A DNA stretch of 64,000 nt, from contig NZ_QFWW01000002.1 in the NCBI RefSeq assembly GCF_003265345.1, positions 62,001 through 126,000 of the forward strand, given 5' to 3'. Shown here one piece after another: positions 17,437 through 25,908 of this stretch (position 1 is its first letter; every line of letters begins with the position of its first letter). Made by a program: the position numbers and the translations under genes. Origin of the DNA: Lentzea terrae. Its GTDB lineage: Bacteria; Actinomycetota; Actinomycetes; Mycobacteriales; Pseudonocardiaceae. The notes beneath the pieces are model-generated. The model was not told where the DNA came from, made no database searches, and saw nothing but the letters and a program-made list of their open reading frames with translations.

Positions 17437-18294
17437 TCAGCAGACTGTGAGGATCTCCGCGCCGTCGTTGGTGACGACGATCGTGTGCTCGAACTGAGCG
17501 GTCCAGCTCTTGTCCTTCGTGGTGACGGTCCAGTTGTCGTCCCACATGTCGTGCTCGAAGTCCCCGAGCGTGATCATCGGCTCGATCGTGAACGTCATGC
17601 CCGGCTCGAGCACGGTCTTCATCGACGGCTCGTCGTAGTGCAGCACCACGAGCCCGCTGTGGAACGAGCGGCCGATGCCGTGGCCGGTGAAGTCGCGCAC
17701 GACGCCGTAGCCGAAGCGCTTGGCGTAGGCCTCGATGACGCGGCCGATGACGTTGATCTCGCGGCCGGGCTTCACGGCCTTGATCGCGCGCATGGTCGCC
17801 TCGTGCGTGCGCTCGACCAGCAGCCGGTTCTCCTCGGACACGTTGCCGGCGAGGAAGGTGGCGTTCGTGTCGCCGTGCACGCCGCCGATGAACGCCGTCA
17901 CGTCGATGTTCACGATGTCGCCGTCCTCGACGACCGTGGAGTCCGGGATGCCGTGGCAGATGACCTCGTTCAGCGAGGTGCAGCACGACTTCGGGAAGCC
18001 GCGGTAGCCGAGCGTCGACGGGTACGCGCCGTTGTCGCACAGGAACTCGTGCGCCACCGCGTCGATCTCGTCGGTGGTGACGCCGGGCACGACGACCTTG
18101 CCGGCCTCCTGCAGCGCCTGGGCGGCGAGGCGGCCGGCGATCCGCATGGCCTCGATGATCTCCGGCGTCTGCACCCACGGGTCGGTGCCGCGCTGCGGCG
18201 CGGGCTTGTCCACGTACTCGGGACGCACGATGCGCGAGGGCACCTGACGCCGCGGGGACTGGACACCGGGTTGCAGTGGAGCACGAACAGCCAT
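17437..18294 (-). CDS. map: Methionine aminopeptidase, type Ic
   Basis: 285 residues. It removes the initiator Met from nascent proteins. An N-terminal extension of about 40 residues rich in Pro and Arg (including [12 protein letters not shown]) precedes the pita-bread domain; this extension defines the type Ic (MapB) enzymes and is thought to contact the ribosome. Metal ligands are visible in [20 protein letters not shown] (two Asp), GHGIGRSFH (His), FTIEPM (Glu) and QFEHTIVV (Glu). It ends the minus-strand run PBP lipoprotein, small protein, map. Confidence 0.95.
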   Translation of the reverse strand: MAVRAPLQPGVQSPRRQVPSRIVRPEYVDKPAPQRGTDPWVQTPEIIEAMRIAGRLAAQALQEAGKVVVPGVTTDEIDAVAHEFLCDNGAYPSTLGYRGFPKSCCTSLNEVICHGIPDSTVVEDGDIVNIDVTAFIGGVHGDTNATFLAGNVSEENRLLVERTHEATMRAIKAVKPGREINVIGRVIEAYAKRFGYGVVRDFTGHGIGRSFHSGLVVLHYDEPSMKTVLEPGMTFTIEPMITLGDFEHDMWDDNWTVTTKDKSWTAQFEHTIVVTNDGAEILTVC

Positions 18295-18304
18295 GCGGCC
18301 CAGC

Positions 18305-18463
18305 CTACTTGGCGCCGACCGAACCGCCTCGGACCTGGTCCTGGCCGCGCATCCACGGCGGCTCGGCGGGAACGTCCCACTCGCGCGACTCCCGAGGTGC
18401 GGGAAGCAGCACGCCGGCGCGGAGCAGTCGCTCCCGCAACGTGAACAGGTCAGGTTGAGTCAT
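18305..18463 (-). CDS. Small protein of unknown function, translationally coupled to the PBP gene
   Basis: 52 residues starting [17 protein letters not shown] and ending GGSVGAK. The ATG overlaps the stop of the penicillin-binding protein gene (TGATG), so translation is probably coupled, and map follows after 10 bp. It is hydrophilic with an amphipathic N-terminal helix and a Pro/Trp-rich middle ([10 protein letters not shown]). It has no signal peptide or membrane segment. I do not recognise a family. The position suggests a product co-produced with the PBP. Confidence 0.6.
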   Translation of the reverse strand: MTQPDLFTLRERLLRAGVLLPAPRESREWDVPAEPPWMRGQDQVRGGSVGAK

Positions 18464-20253
18464 CACGGCACCGCCTTCAGGAACCTCGCCGCCACGTCCA
18501 CGGCTGGTGTCGAGGTCTCCCCGCTGAGCACCAGCGTCGCGAACGCCAGATCGCCCCGGTAGCCCATGAACCACCCGTGTGAGTGCACGCCGTCGCCGAA
18601 CTGCGCGGTACCAGTCTTGCCGCGCACGTCTCCGTACGGCTTGAGTTGCGGTGCAGTGCCGTAGTCGACGACCTCGCGCATCATCTGCCGCACCGGGTCG
18701 AGCGCCGCGGCAGGCGGCCCGGCCGGCTGCTTGTCGGCTTTGGTCTCCTTGCCGCGCACCAGCTGCGGCACCGGCATCGAGCCCTTCGCGATGGACGCCG
18801 AGACCAGCGCCATGCCGAACGGCGACGCCACCACCTTGCCCTGGCCGAACGCGTCCTCCGCCCGTTCCACGACGTCGGTCGCGGGCGGCAGGGAACCGGT
18901 GATCGTGGTCAGGCCGGCCACGTCGAAGTCGACGCCGAGGCCGAGCGACAACCCGGCGTTGGTCAGCTGGTCCGGCGCCATGTCGACGGCGAGCTGCGCG
19001 AACGTGGTGTTGCAGGAGAACGCGAAGGCGCTGCGCAGCGGAATCGTGCCCTTGTCGAACTCGTTGGAGTTCGGCACGATCCGGCGCCCGGCGATGGTGG
19101 TCTTGCCGGGGCACGGCAGCGGCGTCTCGGCGTTGACCTTGCCGGACTCGATCGCGGCCAGCGCGGACACGGCCTTCAGCGTGGAGCCCGGCGGGAAGCG
19201 GCCGGTCAGCGCGAGGGCGCCCTGGGCGTCGGCGGGGTCGTTCTGCGCGACGGCGAGGATGTCGCCGGTGGACGGCTGGATCGCGACCAGCACGGTCGGC
19301 TGCTGCACCGGTTCGACGGCGTCCTCCGCGGCGGCCTGGATCGCGCGGGACAGCGCGATGTTCACGGCCTTGGCGGGCTCGGGTGCCTTCGAGTACAGCT
19401 CCTCGACCTCGGTGCCCTGCGCGTCGATCGTGGCGACCCGGAAGCCGGACTGGCCCGCGATGTCGTTCTCGACCAGCTTGCGGACCGCGGGCAGCACCTG
19501 GTTGCCGAAGTTGCGGCTGGGCGCCAGCAACGACGTCTGCGAGCTGAACCGCACGCCGGGCAGCTCGTAGATCTTCGGCTTCACGGTCTGGTAGTCGGCG
19601 TCCCGGAGCGCGGCGACCTGGTAGGCCTGACCTTCCGGGGTCTTGCCGGCGCCGTCGGTGATCGACTGCTGGGTGATCGCCTTGTCGAGCGGGCCCAGCG
19701 CGTCCGCGAGGGTCTTGGCGACCGCACCGACGTCACCGGCCTCCTTGGCGACGAGGAGGACCGACACGACGCGTTCGGGGGCCAGCAACGGCGTGCCGTC
19801 GCGGTCGAGCACCGGCGCCGGGTCCGGCTTGAGCTCGGTGACCTTGATGGACTGCTGCGGCGCGAGCTTCGGGTGCACCACGGACGACTGCCAGTGCACC
19901 TTCCAGAAGTCGCCCTCCTGGCGCACGTCGAACTTGGTCGAGTAGGTCCAGTGGCGGTTCTTGTCGAGGTCCCAGTCGAGCGAGACGCTCGCCTCGGACG
20001 CCGTCTCGCCGTTCTTGCGGATCTGGTCGACCTTGCTGGTGAGCCCCTTCGGCTTCAGCGCACCCCGGAACTTCTCCAGGGCGTCCTTGGCCTCGTTCGG
20101 GTTGTCGGTGAGCCCGGCGGCACCCTGCACGTCACCGGACGCGAGCTTCGCCAGGAAGTCGTTGGTGATCTCCGGAGCCCCGGGTTCCGACTTGAACAGG
20201 CCGCAGCCGCTCAGCGTCACCGTCAGTACCGTGATCGTCGCGAGAAGGCGCAC
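18463..20253 (-). CDS. Penicillin-binding protein lipoprotein (MecA_N plus transpeptidase)
   Basis: 596 residues; class B-type D,D-transpeptidase making peptidoglycan crosslinks outside the membrane. The lipobox LSGC gives lipid-anchored Cys17. An NTF2-like MecA N-terminal domain spans about 25-145, a PBP dimer domain about 150-300, and the transpeptidase about 310-590 with the active-site Ser in GSTLKAV (SxxK), SCN in FSCNTTFAQ and KTGT in RGKTGTAQFG. It matches the lipoprotein PBP found beside map and ispG in mycobacteria. It is the first gene of a run with the 52-residue protein and map. Confidence 0.92.
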   Translation of the reverse strand: MRLLATITVLTVTLSGCGLFKSEPGAPEITNDFLAKLASGDVQGAAGLTDNPNEAKDALEKFRGALKPKGLTSKVDQIRKNGETASEASVSLDWDLDKNRHWTYSTKFDVRQEGDFWKVHWQSSVVHPKLAPQQSIKVTELKPDPAPVLDRDGTPLLAPERVVSVLLVAKEAGDVGAVAKTLADALGPLDKAITQQSITDGAGKTPEGQAYQVAALRDADYQTVKPKIYELPGVRFSSQTSLLAPSRNFGNQVLPAVRKLVENDIAGQSGFRVATIDAQGTEVEELYSKAPEPAKAVNIALSRAIQAAAEDAVEPVQQPTVLVAIQPSTGDILAVAQNDPADAQGALALTGRFPPGSTLKAVSALAAIESGKVNAETPLPCPGKTTIAGRRIVPNSNEFDKGTIPLRSAFAFSCNTTFAQLAVDMAPDQLTNAGLSLGLGVDFDVAGLTTITGSLPPATDVVERAEDAFGQGKVVASPFGMALVSASIAKGSMPVPQLVRGKETKADKQPAGPPAAALDPVRQMMREVVDYGTAPQLKPYGDVRGKTGTAQFGDGVHSHGWFMGYRGDLAFATLVLSGETSTPAVDVAARFLKAVP

Positions 20254-20271
20254 CCGCGCGAGTATGCCCGT

Positions 20272-21129
20272 TCAGAACAGGACAGTCGCGTACTGGCCCA
20301 CCTGTTCGAAGCCGATTCGGCGGTAGGCGGCCTGGGCGACGTGGTTGTAGCCGTTCACGTAGAGGCTCGCCGTGCGGTTGAGGACTCGGGTGAGGCGGTC
20401 GGCCACTGCCGCCGTTCCTGCAGTACCGATGCCCTCGCCGCGGCGGTCGGGACGCACCCAGACGCCCTGGATCTGCCCCACGCGCGACGACATGGCGCCG
20501 ATCTCCGCCTTGAACACGACCTCGCCGTTCTCGAACCTGGCGAACGCCCGGCCCGCGGCGATCAGCTCACTCACCCTCGCCCGGTAGCCCGCCCCGCCGT
20601 CCTCGGCGCACGGGTCGATGCCGACCTCTTCGACGAACATCGAGATCGCCGCCGGGAGGTACCGGCTCAGCTCGCTCGGGCGGACCTGGCGGACCAGCGG
20701 GTCCGGCGCGACCTTCGGGGTCGTGGAGATCGCCATCAACGGCTGGTCGCCGCGCACCTCGCGGGCGGGACCCCAGTCGGGCTGGAGCTCGTCCCACAGG
20801 GTCAAGACCTGTTCGGCGGGGCCGACCAGGCTGGAGCACATGCGGCCCCTCCTGCGCGCCCGGTCCGCGAACATCCGCATCGCCGACGCGCTGCCCTTGA
20901 GCGGGATCAGGTTCGGCCCGGAGAAGCACAGGCCGTCCACCCTGCCCCTGATCGGCCGCGAGTCTGAGCCCCACATCTCGCCGCCCAGCCGCCACGGGTC
21001 GAGGCCGGCCACTTCCACCCTTGCCGCGACCATGCACGCAGCTACGGGGTCGTTGTCGAACACCCCGCGCACGTCGATGAGGTCGCGTTCGTCCAGGACG
21101 CGCGCTCCGGCCAGCCTCAGCACGCTCAT
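20272..21129 (-). CDS. GNAT-family N-acetyltransferase (DUF4081-type)
   Basis: 285 residues. An N-terminal DUF4081-like region (about 1-130, with GGEMWGSDSRPIRGRVDG) is fused to a GNAT domain (about 140-280) carrying the acetyl-CoA loop WVRPDRRGEGIGTAGTAAV and a C-terminal AAYRRIGFEQVGQYATVLF. It sits between the PBP gene and ispG, as its counterpart does in Mycobacterium. Substrate unknown. ispG ends 141 bp upstream behind a strong hairpin. Confidence 0.87.
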   Translation of the reverse strand: MSVLRLAGARVLDERDLIDVRGVFDNDPVAACMVAARVEVAGLDPWRLGGEMWGSDSRPIRGRVDGLCFSGPNLIPLKGSASAMRMFADRARRRGRMCSSLVGPAEQVLTLWDELQPDWGPAREVRGDQPLMAISTTPKVAPDPLVRQVRPSELSRYLPAAISMFVEEVGIDPCAEDGGAGYRARVSELIAAGRAFARFENGEVVFKAEIGAMSSRVGQIQGVWVRPDRRGEGIGTAGTAAVADRLTRVLNRTASLYVNGYNHVAQAAYRRIGFEQVGQYATVLF

Positions 21130-21206
21130 CAGCGTGCCAGATGAAACGTGTGTGTGGCATCAGCCAACAGAGCGCACTGATCGTGACGATCCGCACCTGC
21201 TCAAAC

Positions 21207-21257
21207 GCACGCGGGGCGCTTTCGCTCGGTCAGACCGAACGAAAGCGCCCCGCGTGC
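21207..21257 (-). terminator. Strong hairpin terminator after ispG
   Basis: An 18-bp perfect stem (left arm GCACGCGGGGCGCTTTCG, right arm its exact inverse ending at 21257), with a further GGTC/GACC pairing in the loop. It lies 13 bp past the ispG stop and before the GNAT start. No T-run follows, as is common in high-GC actinobacteria. Confidence 0.75.
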
Positions 21258-21270
21258 ACTTCAAACTGCG

Positions 21271-22425
21271 TCAGCCGACGGTGACCGCCGGGGTGCCGCC
21301 CTCGACCGGTTCCATCTCCTCGGCGAGGCGCATGGCCTCTTCGATGAGGGTCTCCACGATGGCGTGTTCCGGGACGGTCTTGATGACCTTGCCCTTCACG
21401 AAGATCTGGCCCTTGCCGTTGCCGGACGCGACGCCCAGGTCGGCCTCGCGGGCCTCGCCGGGGCCGTTCACGACGCAGCCCATGACCGCGACGCGCAGCG
21501 GCACCTCCATGCCCTCCAGACCGGCGGTGACCTGCTCGGCGAGCGTGTACACGTCGACCTGGGCGCGGCCGCAGGACGGGCAGGACACGATCTCGAGCTT
21601 GCGCGGCCGCAGGTTCAGCGACTGGAGGATCTGGTGGCCGACCTTGATCTCCTCGACCGGAGGAGCCGAGAGCGACACCCGGATCGTGTCGCCGATGCCC
21701 TGGCGCAGCAGCGCACCGAAGGCCACGGCGGACTTGATGGTGCCCTGGAAGGCGGGTCCGGCCTCGGTGACGCCCAGGTGGAGCGGGTAGTCGCACTGCT
21801 CGGCCAGCAGCTCGTAGGCCCGCACCATGACCACCGGGTCGTTGTGCTTCACCGAGATCTTGATGTCGTGGAAGTCGTGCTCCGCGAAGAGCGAGGCCTC
21901 CCACATCGCCGACTCGGCCAGGGCCTCCGGGGTGGCCTTGCCGTACTTCTGCAGCAGCCGGGGGTCCAGCGAACCCGCGTTGACGCCGATCCGGATCGGG
22001 GTGCCGTGGTCGCGCGCGGCGGCCGCGATCTCCTTCACCTGGTCGTCGAACTTGCGGATGTTGCCGGGGTTCACCCGGACCGCCGCACAGCCGGCCTCGA
22101 TGGCCGCGAACACGTACTTCGGCTGGAAGTGGATGTCCGCGATCACCGGGATCTGGGACTTCTTGGCGATCGCGGGCAGCGCGTCCGCGTCGTCCTGCGA
22201 CGGGCAGGCGACCCGGACGATGTCGCAGCCGGACGCGGTGAGCTCCGCGATCTGCTGCAGCGTCGCGTTGACGTCCGACGTCAGGGTCGTCGTCATCGAC
22301 TGAACGGAGACGGGGAACTCGCTGCCGACACCGACGTTGCCCACCATCAGCTGCCTGGTCTTGCGACGTTCGGACAGCACCGGCGGCGGCAGTGCCGGCA
22401 TTCCGAGCATCACGCCGTCACTCAT
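21271..22425 (-). CDS. ispG: 4-hydroxy-3-methylbut-2-enyl diphosphate synthase (flavodoxin/ferredoxin-type)
   Basis: 384 residues. It reduces MEcPP to HMBPP in the MEP isoprenoid pathway using a 4Fe-4S cluster. The N-terminal TIM barrel includes [17 protein letters not shown] and [26 protein letters not shown] split across strands. The cluster Cys residues are in [11 protein letters not shown] and [11 protein letters not shown] near the C-terminus. It lies 21 bp downstream of rseP, with dxr further upstream, so two MEP enzymes flank the protease in one run. Confidence 0.96.
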   Translation of the reverse strand: MSDGVMLGMPALPPPVLSERRKTRQLMVGNVGVGSEFPVSVQSMTTTLTSDVNATLQQIAELTASGCDIVRVACPSQDDADALPAIAKKSQIPVIADIHFQPKYVFAAIEAGCAAVRVNPGNIRKFDDQVKEIAAAARDHGTPIRIGVNAGSLDPRLLQKYGKATPEALAESAMWEASLFAEHDFHDIKISVKHNDPVVMVRAYELLAEQCDYPLHLGVTEAGPAFQGTIKSAVAFGALLRQGIGDTIRVSLSAPPVEEIKVGHQILQSLNLRPRKLEIVSCPSCGRAQVDVYTLAEQVTAGLEGMEVPLRVAVMGCVVNGPGEAREADLGVASGNGKGQIFVKGKVIKTVPEHAIVETLIEEAMRLAEEMEPVEGGTPAVTVG

Positions 22426-22446
22426 GGGTTTTGCACCTTTCGTAAA

Positions 22447-23658
22447 TCACTGCAACCTGATCGGGTTGACGATGTCGGCGGTCACGGTCAGCAGCGTGAT
22501 GGCGCCGCCGATGAAGATGACCACGTAGGTGAGCGGCAACAGGCGCAGGTAGTTGACCGGGGCGCCGGCGGGCTTCCCGCGCAGCTTCCGAATCCAGTCT
22601 CGCACCCGTTCGTAGAGGTTGACGGCGATGTGACCACCGTCAAGCGGCAGCAGCGGCAGGAGGTTGAACACACCGACGAAGAAGTTCAGGCCCGCCAGCA
22701 TCAGGATGAAGAACGCCCAGAGGCCGCGTTCCGCCGCGTCGCCGCCGAGCCGGGAGGCACCGACGACGGAGATCGGGGTGTCGAGGTCGCGCTCGCCGCC
22801 GCCGATGGCCTTGACCACGGCCGGGATGCGCTCCGGGAAGCGCATGAGGCCCTTCCAGGTGTTCACGAACATCTCGCCGGTGAAGGACACGGTGGCCGGG
22901 ATCGCATCGATCGGGCCGTAGGTGAACGCCTGCTGGACGATCACGCCGATGGCGCCGACCTGCTTGACCTCGACGCCGCCCTTGCCGTCGGAGATCTGCC
23001 GGGTGACCTTCGGCACGTCGACGGTGAGGGCGATTTCCTTGTCGTCGCGCAGCACCTTGAACTCGTTGGGGCCGCTGAGGTCGCGGGTGACCTTCTGCAT
23101 GTCCGACCAGGTCGCGATCGGCTTGCCCGCGATCGAGACGATCTGGTCGCCCGGCTGCAGGCCCGCGCTCTTCGCCGGGGACGGCGCGCCCGCGGGGCAC
23201 GGCGCGTCGAAGGGGACCGTGTAGTCCTGCACGCAGTCGGAGACCTGCGCGAGCACCGGCACGTCCTTGTTGTTCGGCAGGCCGAGCGACATCGCGAGGA
23301 TCAGCAGGATGATGAAGCCGAGGATGAAGTGCGTGATCGAGCCGGCGGAGAGCACGACGACGCGCTTCCAGACCTTCTGGTTGTAGAAGGCCCGCTTGCG
23401 GTCGTCCGGGTGCACGTCCTCGAGCGCCGTCATGCCGGTGATCTCGCAGAAACCGCCGGCCGGGATCGCCTTCAGGCCGTACTCGGTCTCACCCTTGCGG
23501 AACGAGAAGATCTTCGGCCCGAAGCCGATGAAGTAGCGGGTGACCTTCATGCCGAAGGCCTTGGCGGTGGCCAGGTGCCCGAGCTCGTGCAGCGCGATCG
23601 ACGCCGCGATGCCGAACGCGAACAGCAGCACCCCGAGGGCGTTGATGAATGTGTTCAC
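22447..23658 (-). CDS. rseP: Site-2 protease (RIP metalloprotease, M50)
   Basis: 403 residues. It cleaves membrane-spanning substrates such as anti-sigma factors inside the bilayer. The zinc motif H24-E-L-G-H28 is in the first membrane helix; one PDZ domain lies at about 145-245 (GLQPGDQIVSIAGKP), and the third-helix motif LLPLDGGHIAVNLYERVR supplies the Asp ligand. It is the counterpart of mycobacterial Rip1, conserved between dxr and ispG. A membrane-bound candidate substrate could be the regulator at 44537, which is speculation. Confidence 0.94.
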   Translation of the reverse strand: MNTFINALGVLLFAFGIAASIALHELGHLATAKAFGMKVTRYFIGFGPKIFSFRKGETEYGLKAIPAGGFCEITGMTALEDVHPDDRKRAFYNQKVWKRVVVLSAGSITHFILGFIILLILAMSLGLPNNKDVPVLAQVSDCVQDYTVPFDAPCPAGAPSPAKSAGLQPGDQIVSIAGKPIATWSDMQKVTRDLSGPNEFKVLRDDKEIALTVDVPKVTRQISDGKGGVEVKQVGAIGVIVQQAFTYGPIDAIPATVSFTGEMFVNTWKGLMRFPERIPAVVKAIGGGERDLDTPISVVGASRLGGDAAERGLWAFFILMLAGLNFFVGVFNLLPLLPLDGGHIAVNLYERVRDWIRKLRGKPAGAPVNYLRLLPLTYVVIFIGGAITLLTVTADIVNPIRLQ

Positions 23659-23664
23659 GAAAGC

Positions 23665-24795
23665 TCAGTTCCTTCCAACCAGCTCGCGGGCACGTGCGCG
23701 TGCCCAGTCCTCGGCGGCCAGGACCTCGGCGACGTCCGCCGGATCCCTCTGCCAGTCATTCGCCTCGCCGAGAACCTGGCCGATGGTGTCCACGATCGAC
23801 AGGAACGACGTCTTGCCCGCTACGAAGGCGGCGAGTGCCTCCTCGTTCGCGGCGTTGTAGATCGCGGGGAGACAGCCACCGCCGCTGCCCGCCTGCCGAG
23901 CGAGCTCGACCGCCGGGAACGTGACGCTGTCCAGCGGTTCGAACGTCCACGAGGTGGCGGTGTCAAAGGTACAGGCGGCGGCCGCACCGGCGACGCGCTC
24001 CGGCCAACCGAGACCGAGAGAGATGGGCAGTCGCATGTCCGGCGGCGACGCCTGAGCCAGCGTCGAGCCGTCGGTGAAGGTCACCATCGAGTGAATGATG
24101 GACTGCGGGTGCACCACCACGTCGACGCGGTCGTACGGCACCCCGAACAGCAGGTGCGCCTCGATCAGCTCGAGCCCCTTGTTCACCAGGTTCGCCGAGT
24201 TGATGGTGACGACCTGGCCCATCGACCACGTCGGGTGCGCCATCGCCTGCTGCACGGTGACGTTCTCGAGCTCGGCGCGGGTCTTGCCGCGGAACGGCCC
24301 ACCGGACGCCGTCAGCACCAGCTTGTGGACCTCGTGCGCCGCGCCACCGCGCAGGCACTGCGCGAGCGCCGAGTGCTCCGAGTCGACCGGCACGATCTGG
24401 TCTGGCTTGGCCGCCTTCAGCACCAGCGGCCCGCCCGCGATGAGCGACTCCTTGTTGGCGAGCGCGAGCGTGGCGCCGGTCTCCAGCGCCTTCAGCGACG
24501 GCTCGAGGCCGCGCGAGCCGTCCATGCCGTTGAGGACGACGTCCGCGGGACAGGCTTCGATCAGGTCGACCATGCTGGTCAGCGTCTTGACGCCGGGCAC
24601 GTCGGCACCGTTCGCGACTGCGACGGTCTGGACGCCGAACTCGGCTGCCTGCTCCTCGAGCAGGTCCAGCTGACGCCCGCCCGCGCCGAGGCCGACCACC
24701 TGGAAGCGGTCGCGGTTGCGCCGGATGACGTCGAGCGCCTGGGTGCCGACGGAGCCGGTCGATCCCAGGATCAGGACAGTGCGTGGAGTACTCAT
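23665..24795 (-). CDS. dxr: 1-deoxy-D-xylulose 5-phosphate reductoisomerase
   Basis: 376 residues. It converts DXP to MEP with NADPH, the first committed step of the MEP pathway and the target of fosmidomycin. The N-terminal nucleotide fold is [17 protein letters not shown] (8-24). Catalytic metal-site segments are [14 protein letters not shown] and [16 protein letters not shown]. The C-terminal domain ends near [15 protein letters not shown]. It is the first gene of the dxr-rseP-ispG run, six bp before rseP. Confidence 0.96.
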   Translation of the reverse strand: MSTPRTVLILGSTGSVGTQALDVIRRNRDRFQVVGLGAGGRQLDLLEEQAAEFGVQTVAVANGADVPGVKTLTSMVDLIEACPADVVLNGMDGSRGLEPSLKALETGATLALANKESLIAGGPLVLKAAKPDQIVPVDSEHSALAQCLRGGAAHEVHKLVLTASGGPFRGKTRAELENVTVQQAMAHPTWSMGQVVTINSANLVNKGLELIEAHLLFGVPYDRVDVVVHPQSIIHSMVTFTDGSTLAQASPPDMRLPISLGLGWPERVAGAAAACTFDTATSWTFEPLDSVTFPAVELARQAGSGGGCLPAIYNAANEEALAAFVAGKTSFLSIVDTIGQVLGEANDWQRDPADVAEVLAAEDWARARARELVGRN

Positions 24796-24930
24796 CGCCC
24801 CTCATTGTTCCGGAGAGTGCCTGAGAGCCCGGCACAGCCCGTTACTTTGATAACGGAGTGGTTTTGGAGGCGTGAAGTCGCCAGTTCGGGGGCATTCCAT
24901 CTTCGACAAGCGGATGGAAGGAGACTCTCT

Positions 24931-25197
24931 GTGGGCATCCTGGGATGGATTGTGCTCGGTCTGCTGGCCGGCGCCATCGCCAAGGCCATCATGCCTGGTA
25001 ACGACCCCGGCGGCTTCATCATCACGATGCTGCTCGGCATCGTGGGCGCGATTCTGGGTGGTTTCATCGGATCGGCGCTCTTCGGGACCGACCTCGGGTC
25101 CTTCTTCGACCTGAGGACCTGGCTGCTGGCGATCGTCGGATCGCTCATCCTGCTCGGCGTCTACCGTCTGGTGACCGGCAGGCGAAGTCACGTCTAG
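24931..25197 (+). CDS. GlsB/YeaQ/YmgE-family membrane protein (transglycosylase-associated)
   Basis: 88 residues beginning at GTG, 7 bp after AAGGAG. It has three hydrophobic helices: LGWIVLGLLAGAIAKAIM, then FIITMLLGIVGAILGGFIGS, then a final LLAIVGSLILLGVYRLV. The G-rich GxLAGxIAK pattern and the GNDPGG loop define the GlsB/YeaQ stress-membrane family. The role is unknown; members are often induced by stress. It is divergent from dxr, with a clear hairpin terminator following it. Confidence 0.88.
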   Translation: MGILGWIVLGLLAGAIAKAIMPGNDPGGFIITMLLGIVGAILGGFIGSALFGTDLGSFFDLRTWLLAIVGSLILLGVYRLVTGRRSHV

Positions 25198-25213
25198 CGC
25201 TTGAGACGTTTGG

Positions 25214-25240
25214 GGCCGTTCGGGTGACACCCGAACGGCC
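25214..25240. terminator. Bidirectional hairpin terminator
   Basis: GGCCGTTCGGGT is exactly inverted as ACCCGAACGGCC around a 3-base loop (12-bp perfect stem), followed by TCTCGTCGTT. It lies between the convergent GlsB-family gene and the response regulator gene, so it can serve both. Confidence 0.85.
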
Positions 25241-25257
25241 TCTCGTCGTTATGACAC

Positions 25258-25908
25258 CTAGCTCGCTATGCCCGCGTCCCTCGCGAGCAACGCCGCCTGC
25301 ACCCGGTTCGTCAGCCCCAGCTTCGCGAGCAACCGCGACACGTACGTCTTCACGGTCGCCTCGGACATGTGCAGCTTCGCCCCGATGTCCGCGTTCGACA
25401 TCCCCTGCCCGAGCAACGCGAGCACCTCGACCTCGCGCTCGGTCAGCCCGGCGACGGCCTTCTGCGCCTCCTGCCGCTTGGGCTGCCCGGACGTGGCCAC
25501 CATCCCGACCACGCGCGACGTGACCATCGGCGACAGGTACGCCTCACCGTTGTGCACCGCCCGCACGGCCCGCAGCAGTTCCTCGGGCGCGGAGTCCTTC
25601 AGCAGGAACCCGGCGGCACCGTCGGACAGGGCCCGGACGATGTTCTCGTCCTCGCCGAACGTCGTCAGCATCACGACCCGCACGGACGGCGCGACGACCT
25701 TCAGCTCCTTGGCGCACGCCAGGCCGTCCATCCGCGGCATGCGGATGTCGAGCACCGCCACGTCGACGCGGCGCTCGCGGACGATCTGCACCGCCTCGCG
25801 GCCGTCACCCGCCTCCGCCACCAGCTCGATGTCGTCGGCGGTGCCGAGAATGGCTTTGATGCCCGCCCGCATCAGCGGCTCGTCGTCGGCGATGAGCACA
25901 CGGATCAT
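25258..25908 (-). CDS. NarL/LuxR-family response regulator
   Basis: 216 residues. The receiver domain (1-118) has the acidic pair D8/D9 and phospho-acceptor Asp54 in VAVLDIRMPRMDG. The C-terminal LuxR HTH (about 148-210) has LTEREVEVLALLGQGMSNADIG and the recognition helix SEATVKTYVSRLLAKLGL. It overlaps its partner kinase by 4 bp. Targets unknown. Confidence 0.93.
   Translation of the reverse strand: MIRVLIADDEPLMRAGIKAILGTADDIELVAEAGDGREAVQIVRERRVDVAVLDIRMPRMDGLACAKELKVVAPSVRVVMLTTFGEDENIVRALSDGAAGFLLKDSAPEELLRAVRAVHNGEAYLSPMVTSRVVGMVATSGQPKRQEAQKAVAGLTEREVEVLALLGQGMSNADIGAKLHMSEATVKTYVSRLLAKLGLTNRVQAALLARDAGIAS

Noticed and set aside
21364-25197. A 1277-codon open frame on the plus strand across ispG, rseP and dxr
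   Set aside because: It is antisense to three well-supported genes and encodes low-complexity Arg/Asp/His-rich sequence typical of GC-rich shadow frames. Only its last 88 codons, from the GTG at 24931, are a real gene.
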